A stretch of DNA of 64,000 nt, taken from the NCBI RefSeq assembly GCF_000196655.1, contig NC_014253.1, positions 1,116,001 through 1,180,000 of the forward strand, written 5' to 3'. A program made the translations under genes and the position numbers. The notes beneath the pieces are model-generated. The model saw nothing but the letters and a program-made list of their open reading frames with translations, was not told where the DNA came from and searched no databases. This DNA is from Methanohalobium evestigatum Z-7303. Lineage in GTDB: Archaea; Halobacteriota; Methanosarcinia; Methanosarcinales; Methanosarcinaceae. Below are positions 16,835 to 26,320 of this stretch, in pieces (position 1 is the stretch's first letter; each line of letters starts with the position of its first letter).

Positions 16835-19825
16835 TCAATTTTCAGGGATTATAAATGAAAATCTGCTACCCTCTCTCTCTTCACTTTCAACCCATATTTT
16901 ACCTCCATGCATTTCCACCAATCTTTCAACCAGTGCCAATCCAAGTCCAGTACCTGAATAGCGACGACTTGCACCAGAATCCAATTGTTTAAATGAATCG
17001 AATATTTCGTCCTGTTTGTCAGCAGGTATACCGATACCTGTGTCGATGACTGAAAACAACATGTCATTATCATTCCAGTCTAATTTTACTGTAACTGAAC
17101 CCTGTTCAGTAAACTTTACAGCATTGTATACAAGGTTGTAGAGTATCTGTCTAAGTTTTATTTTATCTGCATAGATATATTCTATACTCCGGTTAATATC
17201 AATATTAATTTCAAGACCTTTTTGTGAAGCAAATGGGTAGATATTTTCTTTCAAATCTTTCATGAGTTGTGGAATTGATACTTTTTCACAATGAAGTTCA
17301 TGTTTACCGGATTCAATTTTTGATAAATCAAGTATATCTGTGATTAAATCTAGCAGGTGTTTTCCACTTCTGTGGACTTTACTAAGATAAGTTTTTTGAC
17401 TCTCATTCAAATCACCTAATTTGCCTTTCAGTAAAATATCTGAAAAACCTATGATAGAAGTGAGAGGAGTACGCAGTTCGTGGCTGACATTAGCTAACAA
17501 TTCGCTTTTGGCCTGACTCGCAGCTTCTGCTTCAAGTTTTGAATTGATCAAGCTTTCTTCAGCCTGTTTTCTAATAGTGATTTCACGGACAAAACCCAAT
17601 ATAACAGATCTTCCTTTCAAATCGATACGTGTCAGTTTCACTTCTGCAGGATAATATGAACCATCTTTCCTTCTTAATTTTGTCTCTACAAGATAAGAAT
17701 CGCTTGGAGATAATTTTTCCCAGTACACTGTTTTAGGGTCATAAGAATTAATATATGCTGATATATCAGCAATATTCATCGACAAAAGTTCTTCTTTTGA
17801 ATATCCAAGATTCTCACACGCAAGATTATTGACATATACAATGTTCCCGTCAAAATCGTGAGCTATTATAGCATCAGCTGCCTGTTCTGTCAAAGTCCTG
17901 AATCGTTCTTCACTCTCACGCAGTTCCTCTTCTATCCTTTTACGATCTGTTATATCAGTGGTAAATCCGATATATTTATCTTCTAAAAGTTTAACAGCAT
18001 CAAGGATCCAGTATCTTAAAGAATCATTTTTTGTAATAAAAGGCAGTTCTGCTGAAACTTTTCCATTTTCAAGAAGTTCTTCAAAGATTTGGCCCGCTAA
18101 CTCATGAGCATTGTCTGGATGTAAATCGATTATATTCATCGACAGTAGTTCATCTTTTGTATAACCGATTATGTGGCAGGCTGCAGGGTTTACATCCACA
18201 TAATTTCCATTTTTATCAATAACAAAAATGCCTATAGGCGAATTATCAATATAATTACGTAACTGTTGTTCACTCTTTTTTAACTTTTCTTCATATGATT
18301 TTCTCTTGGTTATATCTACAAATGAACCTGCAATTGCAACGGGTTTGCCTGATTCATCGTTCACTAGATTTATCAAACTATAAACATCAAATACATTCCC
18401 ATGTTTTGTCTTTGCTTTACCTTCACTCTTCCAGCTTCCATTTTCGTGCAAATAATGGTAAACATTTATGGCATTTTCTTTATATTGCCAAAATTCAGTA
18501 ATATGTTTTCCAAGAATCTCTTCTTTATTATATTCCCACATATCCAAAGATGCAGAATTAGCATAGGTTAAATAACCATCAAGGTCGCTAATGGCAATTG
18601 CATTTATTGATGATTCCAGTGTATTTTTCATCAAATGTAACGTATCTTCCTTCTCTTTATAAGCTGTTATGTCTTCAATAGTTGCTATTATACTACCGAA
18701 GTTACCATTATCATCAAATATCGGTGCAGCATTTATGGACAAGAGTTTCCTTTGCCCATTAGGCCATTCAATTGCATGCCTAACATCATATACAGGTTTT
18801 TGGTATTTCTGGACTAGTTCAAAAGGTAACTCTGTTTCAGGGAAAAGATTACCCTTAAAATCCGTAATCTTCCATTTCACATTATCATAAGTCCTACCTT
18901 CTATTTCACTTTTTGACAATCCCAGTACATTTTCAGCTGCAGAATTAGCATATACTATGTTTCCATTTTTGTTCACTTTTGTTATACATACCGGACTTGT
19001 TTCTGCTACCTTTTCAAAAAAGTCTTTTTCTTTATTCAGATTTTTTTGAGTTTTTTTACGTTCAGTGATGTCCAGTAAACTTACAATGACTTTGGGTTTT
19101 TCATCGTTATTAATTAATGATGTTGAAATGAGAAATGTTAGATACTTTACATCACCATCTATCATAAAAGGTAGGCTGGTTTCTACATTGTAATGATTGT
19201 TACCTGTTTCAAATGTATCAATTACAGTGTTTTTTACCTTGCATTCTTGACAGTACTGTCCAAATCCACAACCATCAGGATTACTAAGAGAATTAAGACA
19301 TCTTAACGCTTCTCCTCCTCTTAGACCTACCATTTCATCTGAAGTTGTACCGGAAAATAATTCTGCACTTTTATTTACTTTGAAAATTCTCCTTTCCGAA
19401 TCAACCATCATAATGACCATTGGTACATTTTCATAGATGGTTTTTAGTTCGTCATCTGTTTTTCTTTGACTTGTGATATCAGTAAAAATTGTAATGAATT
19501 TACTTTTATTAGGAGATATTACCGTGATACGAATGTGCTTTCCAAACAGTGAAAAATAGGTTTCAAAACACGTCTGTTCTCCGGTTTCAGCTACTTTTGC
19601 ATAGGTATGAAGGAATGGTGCTTCTCCTGTATCATAAATATTAGAAGCCAATTGTCCTACCACTTCATCTCGTTTCAAACCAACAATTGACTCATAGGCT
19701 GGGTTGATATCGATTATCTTATAATCTACCGGATATCCATCACTATTATAGATAATTTCGTGAAAACAAACACCCTCATTCATTGTTTTATAAACTAAAT
19801 CAAATGATGCACTAGCATTTTGCAA
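16835..19825 (-). CDS. Soluble histidine kinase: 6 PAS, HisKA, HATPase
   Basis: A 996-residue cytoplasmic kinase. Six PAS domains lie at about 1-122, 125-250, 255-380, 385-505, 510-630 and 635-755; then HisKA with NVSHELRTPL and an HATPase with DTGIGIPADK and GTGLGLALVER. PAS2 has a dense cysteine cluster (RCLNSL, DGCGFGQYCQEC), fit for metal or redox sensing. PAS5, PAS6 and the core are paralogous to the kinase at 1066-3309. The ATG at 19825 has no strong ribosome site. No response regulator is adjacent. Confidence 0.9.
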   Translation of the reverse strand: MQNASASFDLVYKTMNEGVCFHEIIYNSDGYPVDYKIIDINPAYESIVGLKRDEVVGQLASNIYDTGEAPFLHTYAKVAETGEQTCFETYFSLFGKHIRITVISPNKSKFITIFTDITSQRKTDDELKTIYENVPMVIMMVDSERRIFKVNKSAELFSGTTSDEMVGLRGGEALRCLNSLSNPDGCGFGQYCQECKVKNTVIDTFETGNNHYNVETSLPFMIDGDVKYLTFLISTSLINNDEKPKVIVSLLDITERKKTQKNLNKEKDFFEKVAETSPVCITKVNKNGNIVYANSAAENVLGLSKSEIEGRTYDNVKWKITDFKGNLFPETELPFELVQKYQKPVYDVRHAIEWPNGQRKLLSINAAPIFDDNGNFGSIIATIEDITAYKEKEDTLHLMKNTLESSINAIAISDLDGYLTYANSASLDMWEYNKEEILGKHITEFWQYKENAINVYHYLHENGSWKSEGKAKTKHGNVFDVYSLINLVNDESGKPVAIAGSFVDITKRKSYEEKLKKSEQQLRNYIDNSPIGIFVIDKNGNYVDVNPAACHIIGYTKDELLSMNIIDLHPDNAHELAGQIFEELLENGKVSAELPFITKNDSLRYWILDAVKLLEDKYIGFTTDITDRKRIEEELRESEERFRTLTEQAADAIIAHDFDGNIVYVNNLACENLGYSKEELLSMNIADISAYINSYDPKTVYWEKLSPSDSYLVETKLRRKDGSYYPAEVKLTRIDLKGRSVILGFVREITIRKQAEESLINSKLEAEAASQAKSELLANVSHELRTPLTSIIGFSDILLKGKLGDLNESQKTYLSKVHRSGKHLLDLITDILDLSKIESGKHELHCEKVSIPQLMKDLKENIYPFASQKGLEINIDINRSIEYIYADKIKLRQILYNLVYNAVKFTEQGSVTVKLDWNDNDMLFSVIDTGIGIPADKQDEIFDSFKQLDSGASRRYSGTGLGLALVERLVEMHGGKIWVESEEREGSRFSFIIPEN

Positions 19826-19984
19826 AATTATATACCTCTTATTAAAAATATTATATGAGTAATGATATGTTTTATTGAATATTGTAAATTTTATAATGAT
19901 TAATATATATTTAGTTAATACAAATAAGTAACTATTATATTTTTAGAAAAATTAATAATAATTTTTTAAGTTTGTTTTAAATTA

Positions 19985-20036
19985 TAAACCTGTATAATAA
20001 AAAATTTATTGGGTGGTGGTTGTGGACAAATATCAA
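19985..20036 (+). repeat. R5 repeat copy 2
   Basis: CTGTATAATAAAAAAT and GGTGGTTGTGGACAAATATC, matching 13574-13620. The rest of the 385-base gap (19826-20210) shows AT-rich promoter-like DNA and no gene. Confidence 0.65.
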
Positions 20037-20210
20037 CTACCAACAACTAAAATGCTTGCCCAACAAGCTCCATAAAACAGCTAAATACAAATTATAGATT
20101 AATTTATTTGTTAACATGGCATTTAACCAAAAACTATACGTGGCTACTCCACCAAGTATAAGACAAACAACCAAAATTGGTTATATTAGTCATATTAATT
20201 AAGTATCGAT

Positions 20211-22415
20211 TCAACAACTGAAATTAATAACAAATTCTGTTCCATTATTACCATGTAATTTGAAGTCACCATTTATCTGGTCCACTAAACTTTTTATAAG
20301 TTGTAATCCAAGAGAACCAGGGTTATCTAAATCTATATCTTCGGGTATCCCTTTACCATTATCTGATACGATGAGTGTATAAATACCAGGCTCAGTTTCA
20401 TAAAAAATAACGTTTAATTCACCATATTCGTCTTCTGAGTATGCATATTTCAGGGAATTAGATACCAACTCGTTAATTAGCATTCCAAGTGGAATTATAG
20501 TATCGATTCCAAAATAAGCGTCCTGTATATCAATTTTAATTAATATATTTTCTCCATTATATAAACTAATCAGGTGTTCTACAAGGTCTTCTATGTAATC
20601 TCTTATATTTATACTTTCAAGGCCTTTTGTATGGTATATCTTTTGATGAACGAGTGACATTGAAATCACTCTATTTTGAGTATCCCTGAACGCTTCATTA
20701 ACTGTATCATCGTTGAATTTTTCAGATTGGAGGTTAAGTAGACTGGATATAACCTGTAAGTTATTTTTTATCCGGTGATGCAACTCTAAAACTCTTAGTC
20801 TTTCAGCGTTTTTTATTTCTTCCGTTTGTTTTTGGACGCGGTTTTCTAATTCTTCATTTATTTGTTTAAGTTCTGTTGAGTATTTTTCTAGTTGTCTTTC
20901 AGTTTTAGTCTTCTCAGTAATGTCACGTACAAATTCAACTACGCCTAATATTTCTCCGGTATATCTATCATTCATTGGATAACTGTAAATCTCAAGCCAC
21001 TCGATCTTTGAATTAGGTAAACCTGGTACGATATTAGTCTCCGTTTTACCTGTCTTTAAAGCACGAGATGTAGGACAATAATCACATGGTTTGTCATTGT
21101 TATGGTAAACCTGATAACACTTTTTTCCTTCAAGGGGTGTATTTACCTTGTACCACTCACCCATTTTACTGTTGGCACGTATAACATTAAAATCTGTGTC
21201 TATAACACTGATTCCATCCTGGATGCTTTCAAAAGTATCATCCAACATTTTTTTGTTTTCCATTAATTTTTCTTCTGCCATTTTACGGTCCGTGATATCA
21301 AGGATAACGCCCTGGTAATGAGTAATTTCTCCGCAATCATTTCTTATTATAGTAGTTCTGTCATCGACCCACCTTATGTTCCTATTTTTTGTAATTATAC
21401 GGTAGGGTTTATGTTGAAATTTAAAGCGGTCAGGGTTTTCACTATACGTTTCAACTTCTGATTTTACTCTCTCAATATCATCAGGGTGGATTATATCAGC
21501 ATAACTTAGTTTATCGTCGTTAAAATCATCCACATAATAACCAAAAATATCAACTACATTATTAGACACATATTCTACCGGCCATCCGGATTCCTCGTCG
21601 TTTTTCCATAAAAATGCAACTACAAGGCTGTTATTTATGATTTCGTATGTGTTCTTTAATTTTTGTTCGAGTTGTTTCCTTTTAGTGATATCACGACCAG
21701 TAAAAACGATTTTCTTTATATTACCTATGTCATCATAAATAAAATTACCATATGTTTCAAGCCAGAGATAATGTCCATCAGCATGCAGACATCTGTATTC
21801 TGATTTTCTGGGGATTAAGGTTTCTAACAAACTATTAAATTCACTTTTTATCCTATCTAAATCGTCCGGATGAACAAAATTGAATACTGATTTGCCAATT
21901 AAGTGTTCAGGATTATAACCTAAATTTGATTTATAAGTTGGTCCTGCATATACGAAATTGCCGTTTTTATCAGTAAGACAAATCATTTCCACCATATTTT
22001 TTGTTATTTCGCGGAATAGTTCCTCACTTTTTTTCTTCTGTTTTTCAGATTGGTTTTTTTCAGTTATGTCTTCTGCCGAACAGATTATATATTCAACGTT
22101 ATTGCATGAATCAAGTTTAGGAGTTTTTGTGATTGAAAGTAGCCTGGAAACTCCTTTACTATTTTTAAACCATTCTCTGGTGTGAATTTTCTCTTTAATT
22201 TTGAAAATTTTTTTGTTGTCTTTGAAAAAATAGTCTGCTACATCTTTAGTAAAAATATCATAAATACTTACATTTCCAAATTCACTTTTATCAAGACCCA
22301 GAAAATCAGCATGTGCTTTATTTGCTATATAGTATGTTTGTTCATCAATAAAGATAAAAATTTGAGTATTTGTCTGGTCTAAAAGTAGTTCTTGATCCAC
22401 CTCTATTTCACTCAT
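20211..22415 (-). CDS. Soluble histidine kinase: 4 PAS, HisKA_2, HATPase
   Basis: Four PAS domains (about residues 8-120, 127-250, 256-385, 390-505) are paralogous in order to PAS1-PAS4 of the kinase at 5455-8043. A coiled coil (about 510-545) leads to a HisKA_2 dimerisation domain (LELHHRIKNNLQVISSLLNL) and an HATPase with N-box LINELVSNSLKYA and DNGKGIPEDI. HisKA_2 kinases are a separate class from the HisKA proteins elsewhere in this window. PAS4 keeps the cysteine pattern KCY then CDYC. The ATG at 22415 follows GGTG; a TTG at 22424 is less likely. Confidence 0.9.
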   Translation of the reverse strand: MSEIEVDQELLLDQTNTQIFIFIDEQTYYIANKAHADFLGLDKSEFGNVSIYDIFTKDVADYFFKDNKKIFKIKEKIHTREWFKNSKGVSRLLSITKTPKLDSCNNVEYIICSAEDITEKNQSEKQKKKSEELFREITKNMVEMICLTDKNGNFVYAGPTYKSNLGYNPEHLIGKSVFNFVHPDDLDRIKSEFNSLLETLIPRKSEYRCLHADGHYLWLETYGNFIYDDIGNIKKIVFTGRDITKRKQLEQKLKNTYEIINNSLVVAFLWKNDEESGWPVEYVSNNVVDIFGYYVDDFNDDKLSYADIIHPDDIERVKSEVETYSENPDRFKFQHKPYRIITKNRNIRWVDDRTTIIRNDCGEITHYQGVILDITDRKMAEEKLMENKKMLDDTFESIQDGISVIDTDFNVIRANSKMGEWYKVNTPLEGKKCYQVYHNNDKPCDYCPTSRALKTGKTETNIVPGLPNSKIEWLEIYSYPMNDRYTGEILGVVEFVRDITEKTKTERQLEKYSTELKQINEELENRVQKQTEEIKNAERLRVLELHHRIKNNLQVISSLLNLQSEKFNDDTVNEAFRDTQNRVISMSLVHQKIYHTKGLESINIRDYIEDLVEHLISLYNGENILIKIDIQDAYFGIDTIIPLGMLINELVSNSLKYAYSEDEYGELNVIFYETEPGIYTLIVSDNGKGIPEDIDLDNPGSLGLQLIKSLVDQINGDFKLHGNNGTEFVINFSC

Positions 22416-22512
22416 GTGCAACACCAGTATTATTTAATAACTATATTTTAAATTGTGATATTTAAGATATCTGGTGAATGGATTTTGGTTATTAATAGAG
22501 ATACGTTTTTAT

Positions 22513-23876
22513 AATAATGGAAGGTAGAAAACCCTGATGTCTTCAGCATCGCATCAAATCGTAGATTTAATGCGAGTTTCATTTCTTTGAAATGAAACAA
22601 AGGGCTGAATACCGTCCAATATATAACGTAACATATAAATAATGTTAAATCATAATAATTATGGTATGTTAAAAGCTTACAAGTATCGTATGTATCCAAA
22701 CCAAATCCAACAGGAGTTAATCGCAAAACATATAGGAGCTTGTAGGTTCATATACAACTGGGCATTGGAGAACAAAATCAAATCTTATGAGCAGGATGGT
22801 AAAGCAATATCAAGATTTGAATTGAACAAACAGATAAGGGTATTAAAACAAGATCATGAATGGTTGAATGAAATTAACTCACAATCATTACAGGGAGCTA
22901 CTCTTAACCTGGAAAATGCTTTTACCAAATTTTTCAGAGAAAAATCAGGTTTTCCAAAGTTTAAATCCAAGAAAAACCCAGTACAATCGTTTTCTGTTCC
23001 TCAGTATTATAAAGTCGATTTTGGTAATAATAAAGTATACATACCTAAAATCGGCTGGATAAAAACCAGGCTTCATAGAAGGTTTGATGGTAAACAAAGG
23101 ACTGCAACTATAACAAGAACACCGACAGGAAAATATTATATCAGTATTTTAGTCGATGACGGAAAACAATTACCACAAAAATACAAATTCGACCAAAATA
23201 ATACAGTAGGAGTCGATGTTGGAATCAAGGATTTCGCTGTAACATCCGATGGTGAAAAAATCGATAATCCAAGATACCTGAAAAATTCAATTGAAAGATT
23301 GAAGGTATTACAGAAAAGGCTCAGCAGAAAAAAGAAGGGTTCTAACAATTACAGGAAACTGAAACATCAGATAGCAAAATATCATGAGAAAATTGCTAAT
23401 CAGAGAGAAGATTTCCAGCATAAATTAAGTTCCAGGTTGATAAGCGAGAACCAAGCTGTAGCACTAGAATGTTTGAATGTAAAAGGACTGCTGAAAAATC
23501 ATAATCTGGCACAGCATATAACCGATGCTTCATGGAGTAGTTTTGTTCAGAAATTAGAGTATAAAGCAGAATGGTACGGTAAAAATATTATCAAGATAGG
23601 ACGATTCGACCCATCAAGCAAAATCTGTCATGTATGTGGATATCATCATCAGGATTTAGAACTTAAAGACAGAGAATGGGAATGTCCTGACTGTAAAACG
23701 ATACATGATAGGGACATCAACGCATCAGTTAACATTAAAAAATTCGCACTGGATAAACAGAATCTAATAGGCATCAATTCACCTTCGGGATGAGGGGTAG
23801 AGCCTGTGGACTTGTTCCCATAAGGGAAAAGGATGAAACAGGAAGCCACTTGGTCTTTAGCCAAGTGGTAGTTCAC
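22513..23876 (+). mobile_element. IS200/IS605-type element, tnpB only
   Basis: The left end follows TTTTTAT and contains GAAAACCCTGATGTCTTCAG and a GTTTCATTTC/GAAATGAAAC hairpin. The right end has CCACTTGG/CCAAGTGG and closes TAGTTCAC, as in the elements at 26.2, 53.6 and 56.3 kb. The right edge abuts the 3' end of the pilin-like gene, whose sequence would supply the guide. No tnpA. Confidence 0.75.
22666..23793 (+). CDS. tnpB: TnpB RNA-guided nuclease (zinc-ribbon type)
   Basis: Begins MLKAYKYRMYPNQIQQ, the usual TnpB N-terminus with a helix-turn-helix; an ATG at 22642 is nine codons earlier and less likely. RuvC-I D is in VGVDVGIKDFA, RuvC-II E in VALECLNVKGL, the zinc ribbon is CHVCG...CPDC, and RuvC-III D is in HDRDINASVNI. 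All key residues are present and 375 residues is a normal length. It differs clearly from the 410-residue tnpB family in this window. The right-end RNA would overlap its 3' end. Confidence 0.9.
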   Translation: MLKAYKYRMYPNQIQQELIAKHIGACRFIYNWALENKIKSYEQDGKAISRFELNKQIRVLKQDHEWLNEINSQSLQGATLNLENAFTKFFREKSGFPKFKSKKNPVQSFSVPQYYKVDFGNNKVYIPKIGWIKTRLHRRFDGKQRTATITRTPTGKYYISILVDDGKQLPQKYKFDQNNTVGVDVGIKDFAVTSDGEKIDNPRYLKNSIERLKVLQKRLSRKKKGSNNYRKLKHQIAKYHEKIANQREDFQHKLSSRLISENQAVALECLNVKGLLKNHNLAQHITDASWSSFVQKLEYKAEWYGKNIIKIGRFDPSSKICHVCGYHHQDLELKDREWECPDCKTIHDRDINASVNIKKFALDKQNLIGINSPSG

Positions 23877-23881
23877 ACTCA

Positions 23882-24247
23882 TCAGTTCATCCACAACTTG
23901 ACAGAACCATTGTTGTAAGACCACCTATCAAGTTTTAGCTTACTAATGTTGTACTCACCACCTGAAGCTGTGGAGAAGTCGAAGTACCCGAAACTACCAC
24001 CTTTATCCTGGAAACTACTGATTTCATGAGTACTGCTCTTGTCACCCTGATAGATAAATACCTGTTCAACTCTCTGATGTCCTGAATCTATTTTGATACC
24101 AGTACTGTTGTTAACCGTTTCAGTATAATTTTCTGCTGGTTCATTCAATGTAACAGCAAAGTCGATAACGTAGGCAAGGGCCAGAGTAGAGATTAGAGCA
24201 AGAGCGACAATGAGGATAATACTAAGATTTATTTTTGAAGTTTCCAT
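23882..24247 (-). CDS. Small secreted pilin-like membrane protein
   Basis: After a short KIN-containing lead, residues 7-27 are one hydrophobic helix, as in archaeal type IV pilins and related exported proteins; the remaining 95 residues are polar with Asn-x-Ser/Thr sites and end in WSYNNGSVKLWMN. No family was firmly recognised. A tnpB element ends five bases past its stop codon, so the natural C-terminus might have been altered. The start region is duplicated upstream (24305-24336). Confidence 0.55.
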   Translation of the reverse strand: METSKINLSIILIVALALISTLALAYVIDFAVTLNEPAENYTETVNNSTGIKIDSGHQRVEQVFIYQGDKSSTHEISSFQDKGGSFGYFDFSTASGGEYNISKLKLDRWSYNNGSVKLWMN

Positions 24248-24336
24248 GAGACCAAGTCAATTGTAGAACTTCTTTTGCTGTTTTTGGTTTTCTAATCATT
24301 ATAAAAGTTTCCATGAGACCAAGTCAATTGTAGAAC
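24238..24336 (-). repeat. Direct repeat of the pilin-like gene's start region
   Basis: The 32 bases at 24238-24269, which include the ATG on the minus strand, recur exactly at 24305-24336, 67 bases away. They begin AAGTTTCCATGAGACC on the plus strand. The second copy is upstream of the gene and starts no long frame. Confidence 0.9.
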
Positions 24337-24475
24337 CCCTGATTGATAAGGATTTTTATTAGACTAAATCTTAGAAATTTTTGAACATAAATAAGAAAAT
24401 TATCTGTTCTATATTTTGCTATTTTGTATTATGGAAAAAATCTTGAAACAACTTCTTAGAACTTGATTTCATTCT

Positions 24476-24530
24476 TTCTATGTTACATGAAACATTGAAA
24501 TTTAGATTTGTTATGATAAAAATACTAAAT
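24476..24530 (+). repeat. R2 repeat, partial
   Basis: CTATGTTACATGAAACATTG followed by AAATTTAGATTTGTTATGAT. It is the uninterrupted form of the IscB target site. The rest of the 577-base gap to 24824 shows only AT-rich DNA. Confidence 0.7.
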
Positions 24531-24824
24531 GGTGCCGATAATTAATTATATGGAATAGATACCAGAAAGTATATAGTTATAATTTGTGAAAAAGTTAATT
24601 AGAATCAAAATAAATAATTTCAGTATGATCGATTTTCTAAATTTCATGCAATTATTTTTTATATTAAAAAGCTGGATGGACTGTTTTAAACAATTTTGAT
24701 TTTGCGTAGATGATCACCAAAAAGCTTATCTTTTATCAATTATTATAGCTTCATTGCAATTATTAGAACTTTCATGAAAAATATTGTTTACTGAAAATTC
24801 TATATTGTCAAAGGGGGAGTAGGA

Positions 24825-26009
24825 TTGAAAATAATATACTATTTAGCTCTGGCTATAACTTGTTTGATTATAGTCACAGGTACAATATCGGCACAACCAA
24901 CAGAGAAAAAAGGATTAGAAAAGAACCCTAATTTAGATTACACTGAAGGCGGACATTTTGAGGATGATTTTGACGCTGACATGATGGCAGAATGGTGGTA
25001 TCTTAATGGAGACACCAAACTTGTAGGAAACGGTGGAGAGAAGAAAAATTTCAGTTTTTTTGTCGTGCTGGCTCATCAGGAAATTTCTGAACTTCCACAA
25101 TCCTATATGCTAACGTTCAATGGTTTGTATTTTGACAACGGTACATCGGTATTTGAGTCTGAAGATGAATATATTCCAAGGAATAACATTACTAATTACA
25201 TCGCTTTCAACACACCATATGTAGATTACAATTATCCAGAGGGTACTAAAAGTCTAACAGGAAACCATCTCGGCGGTTATCATTTAGATTATGAGACCAA
25301 TAGAGTAGATATGGACCTGTATTTCCAGACAAATGTTGAAAAGACCGTCGATAAATGTGATTATCCTCTTAATTTCACTACCTATGAACGTTCTTATGGA
25401 CGCCTTCATGGTACTATAACTATAGATGGTGAAAAGTACAGGGTTACTCAGGCTAACGGATATATGGACCACATGATACCTAATAACAATATTAAACCTA
25501 TGATGGACGGTGAATTTTCATGGACCACGAATATGCATGGATGGAGCTGGTCTGAAGTTACCACGAAAAATTACCAGACTATTGCCTATGCAGTACGTGG
25601 AATAGATGATGGTTACGATAACTATTCATACAAACATCTGACGTTGTTGGATAAAAATACAGGAGAAGTCCTTGAAGATTATTCAGGTGATGAAATAACA
25701 ATCAAAGAGCTTAATTATATAACTGAGCCTATGAATGAATTAGTTGATTATGATGACAGAACAAGACCTGAAACTGTCAAGTTTTCAACCTCTGATTTAA
25801 ATATAACAATAAATGCTTCACAGGTTGCGGTGTTTGATTATGATCCAAAACTTCCTGATGGAACGCCGACTCCATTACCAGCAGGGTTTGTCGATTTCAT
25901 GTCCCATCAACCAGATGGTGCAGTAATCGAATATAAAGGTGATACAGAAACAGGAAGTTCCTTTTATGAATATCTGGTAAGTGATATTGTTGAATGGCAA
26001 GGAAATTGA
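24825..26009 (+). CDS. Secreted CrtC/AttH (lipocalin-like) family protein
   Basis: A signal peptide (residues 1-23, ending TISAQ) directs export. The mature part has the motif AEWWYLNGDTKL and a later HGWSW, typical of the CrtC/AttH lipocalin-like fold, which includes carotenoid hydratases and predicted secreted hydrolases. The enzyme activity here cannot be told from sequence. The TTG start at 24825 follows GGGGGAG closely. A good terminator comes directly after the stop, so it is a single-gene unit. Confidence 0.75.
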   Translation: MKIIYYLALAITCLIIVTGTISAQPTEKKGLEKNPNLDYTEGGHFEDDFDADMMAEWWYLNGDTKLVGNGGEKKNFSFFVVLAHQEISELPQSYMLTFNGLYFDNGTSVFESEDEYIPRNNITNYIAFNTPYVDYNYPEGTKSLTGNHLGGYHLDYETNRVDMDLYFQTNVEKTVDKCDYPLNFTTYERSYGRLHGTITIDGEKYRVTQANGYMDHMIPNNNIKPMMDGEFSWTTNMHGWSWSEVTTKNYQTIAYAVRGIDDGYDNYSYKHLTLLDKNTGEVLEDYSGDEITIKELNYITEPMNELVDYDDRTRPETVKFSTSDLNITINASQVAVFDYDPKLPDGTPTPLPAGFVDFMSHQPDGAVIEYKGDTETGSSFYEYLVSDIVEWQGN

Positions 26010-26041
26010 AACGGACAACTTTTATAGTTGTCTTTTTTTTA
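26010..26041 (+). terminator. Hairpin terminator after the CrtC/AttH-like gene
   Basis: GACAACT and AGTTGTC pair around TTTAT, followed by eight T. Confidence 0.8.
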
Positions 26042-26118
26042 TAAATTTTTAAAATATAGGTGAAAAAGCTACTTTTTAAGTTCTTAGAATTTGAACATAT
26101 CCTGTGTTTTCCAATATT

Positions 26119-26217
26119 TACTGTAGATTTTCAAAGTCGTTAGCTAGTTTTTTACTATTCAATTTCATTTTTCTATTTTACATGTAACATTGAATATGTA
26201 CAAATGAACTGTACACT
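26119..26217 (+). repeat. R2 repeat, divergent copy
   Basis: TACTGTAGATTTTCAAAG, ACTATTCAATTTCATTTT and ACATGTAACATTGAATATG. A tnpB element ends directly after it at 26218, so this R2 copy supplies the predicted guide. Confidence 0.65.
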
Positions 26218-26320
26218 GTGAACTACCGCTGAGCTAAAGACTCAGCGGCTTCGGAAGAAGGTTACCAGGAAAGCCTTACTCTTTAAATCAAAGATTTAAA
26301 GATATTTGTAAATTTTCAAT

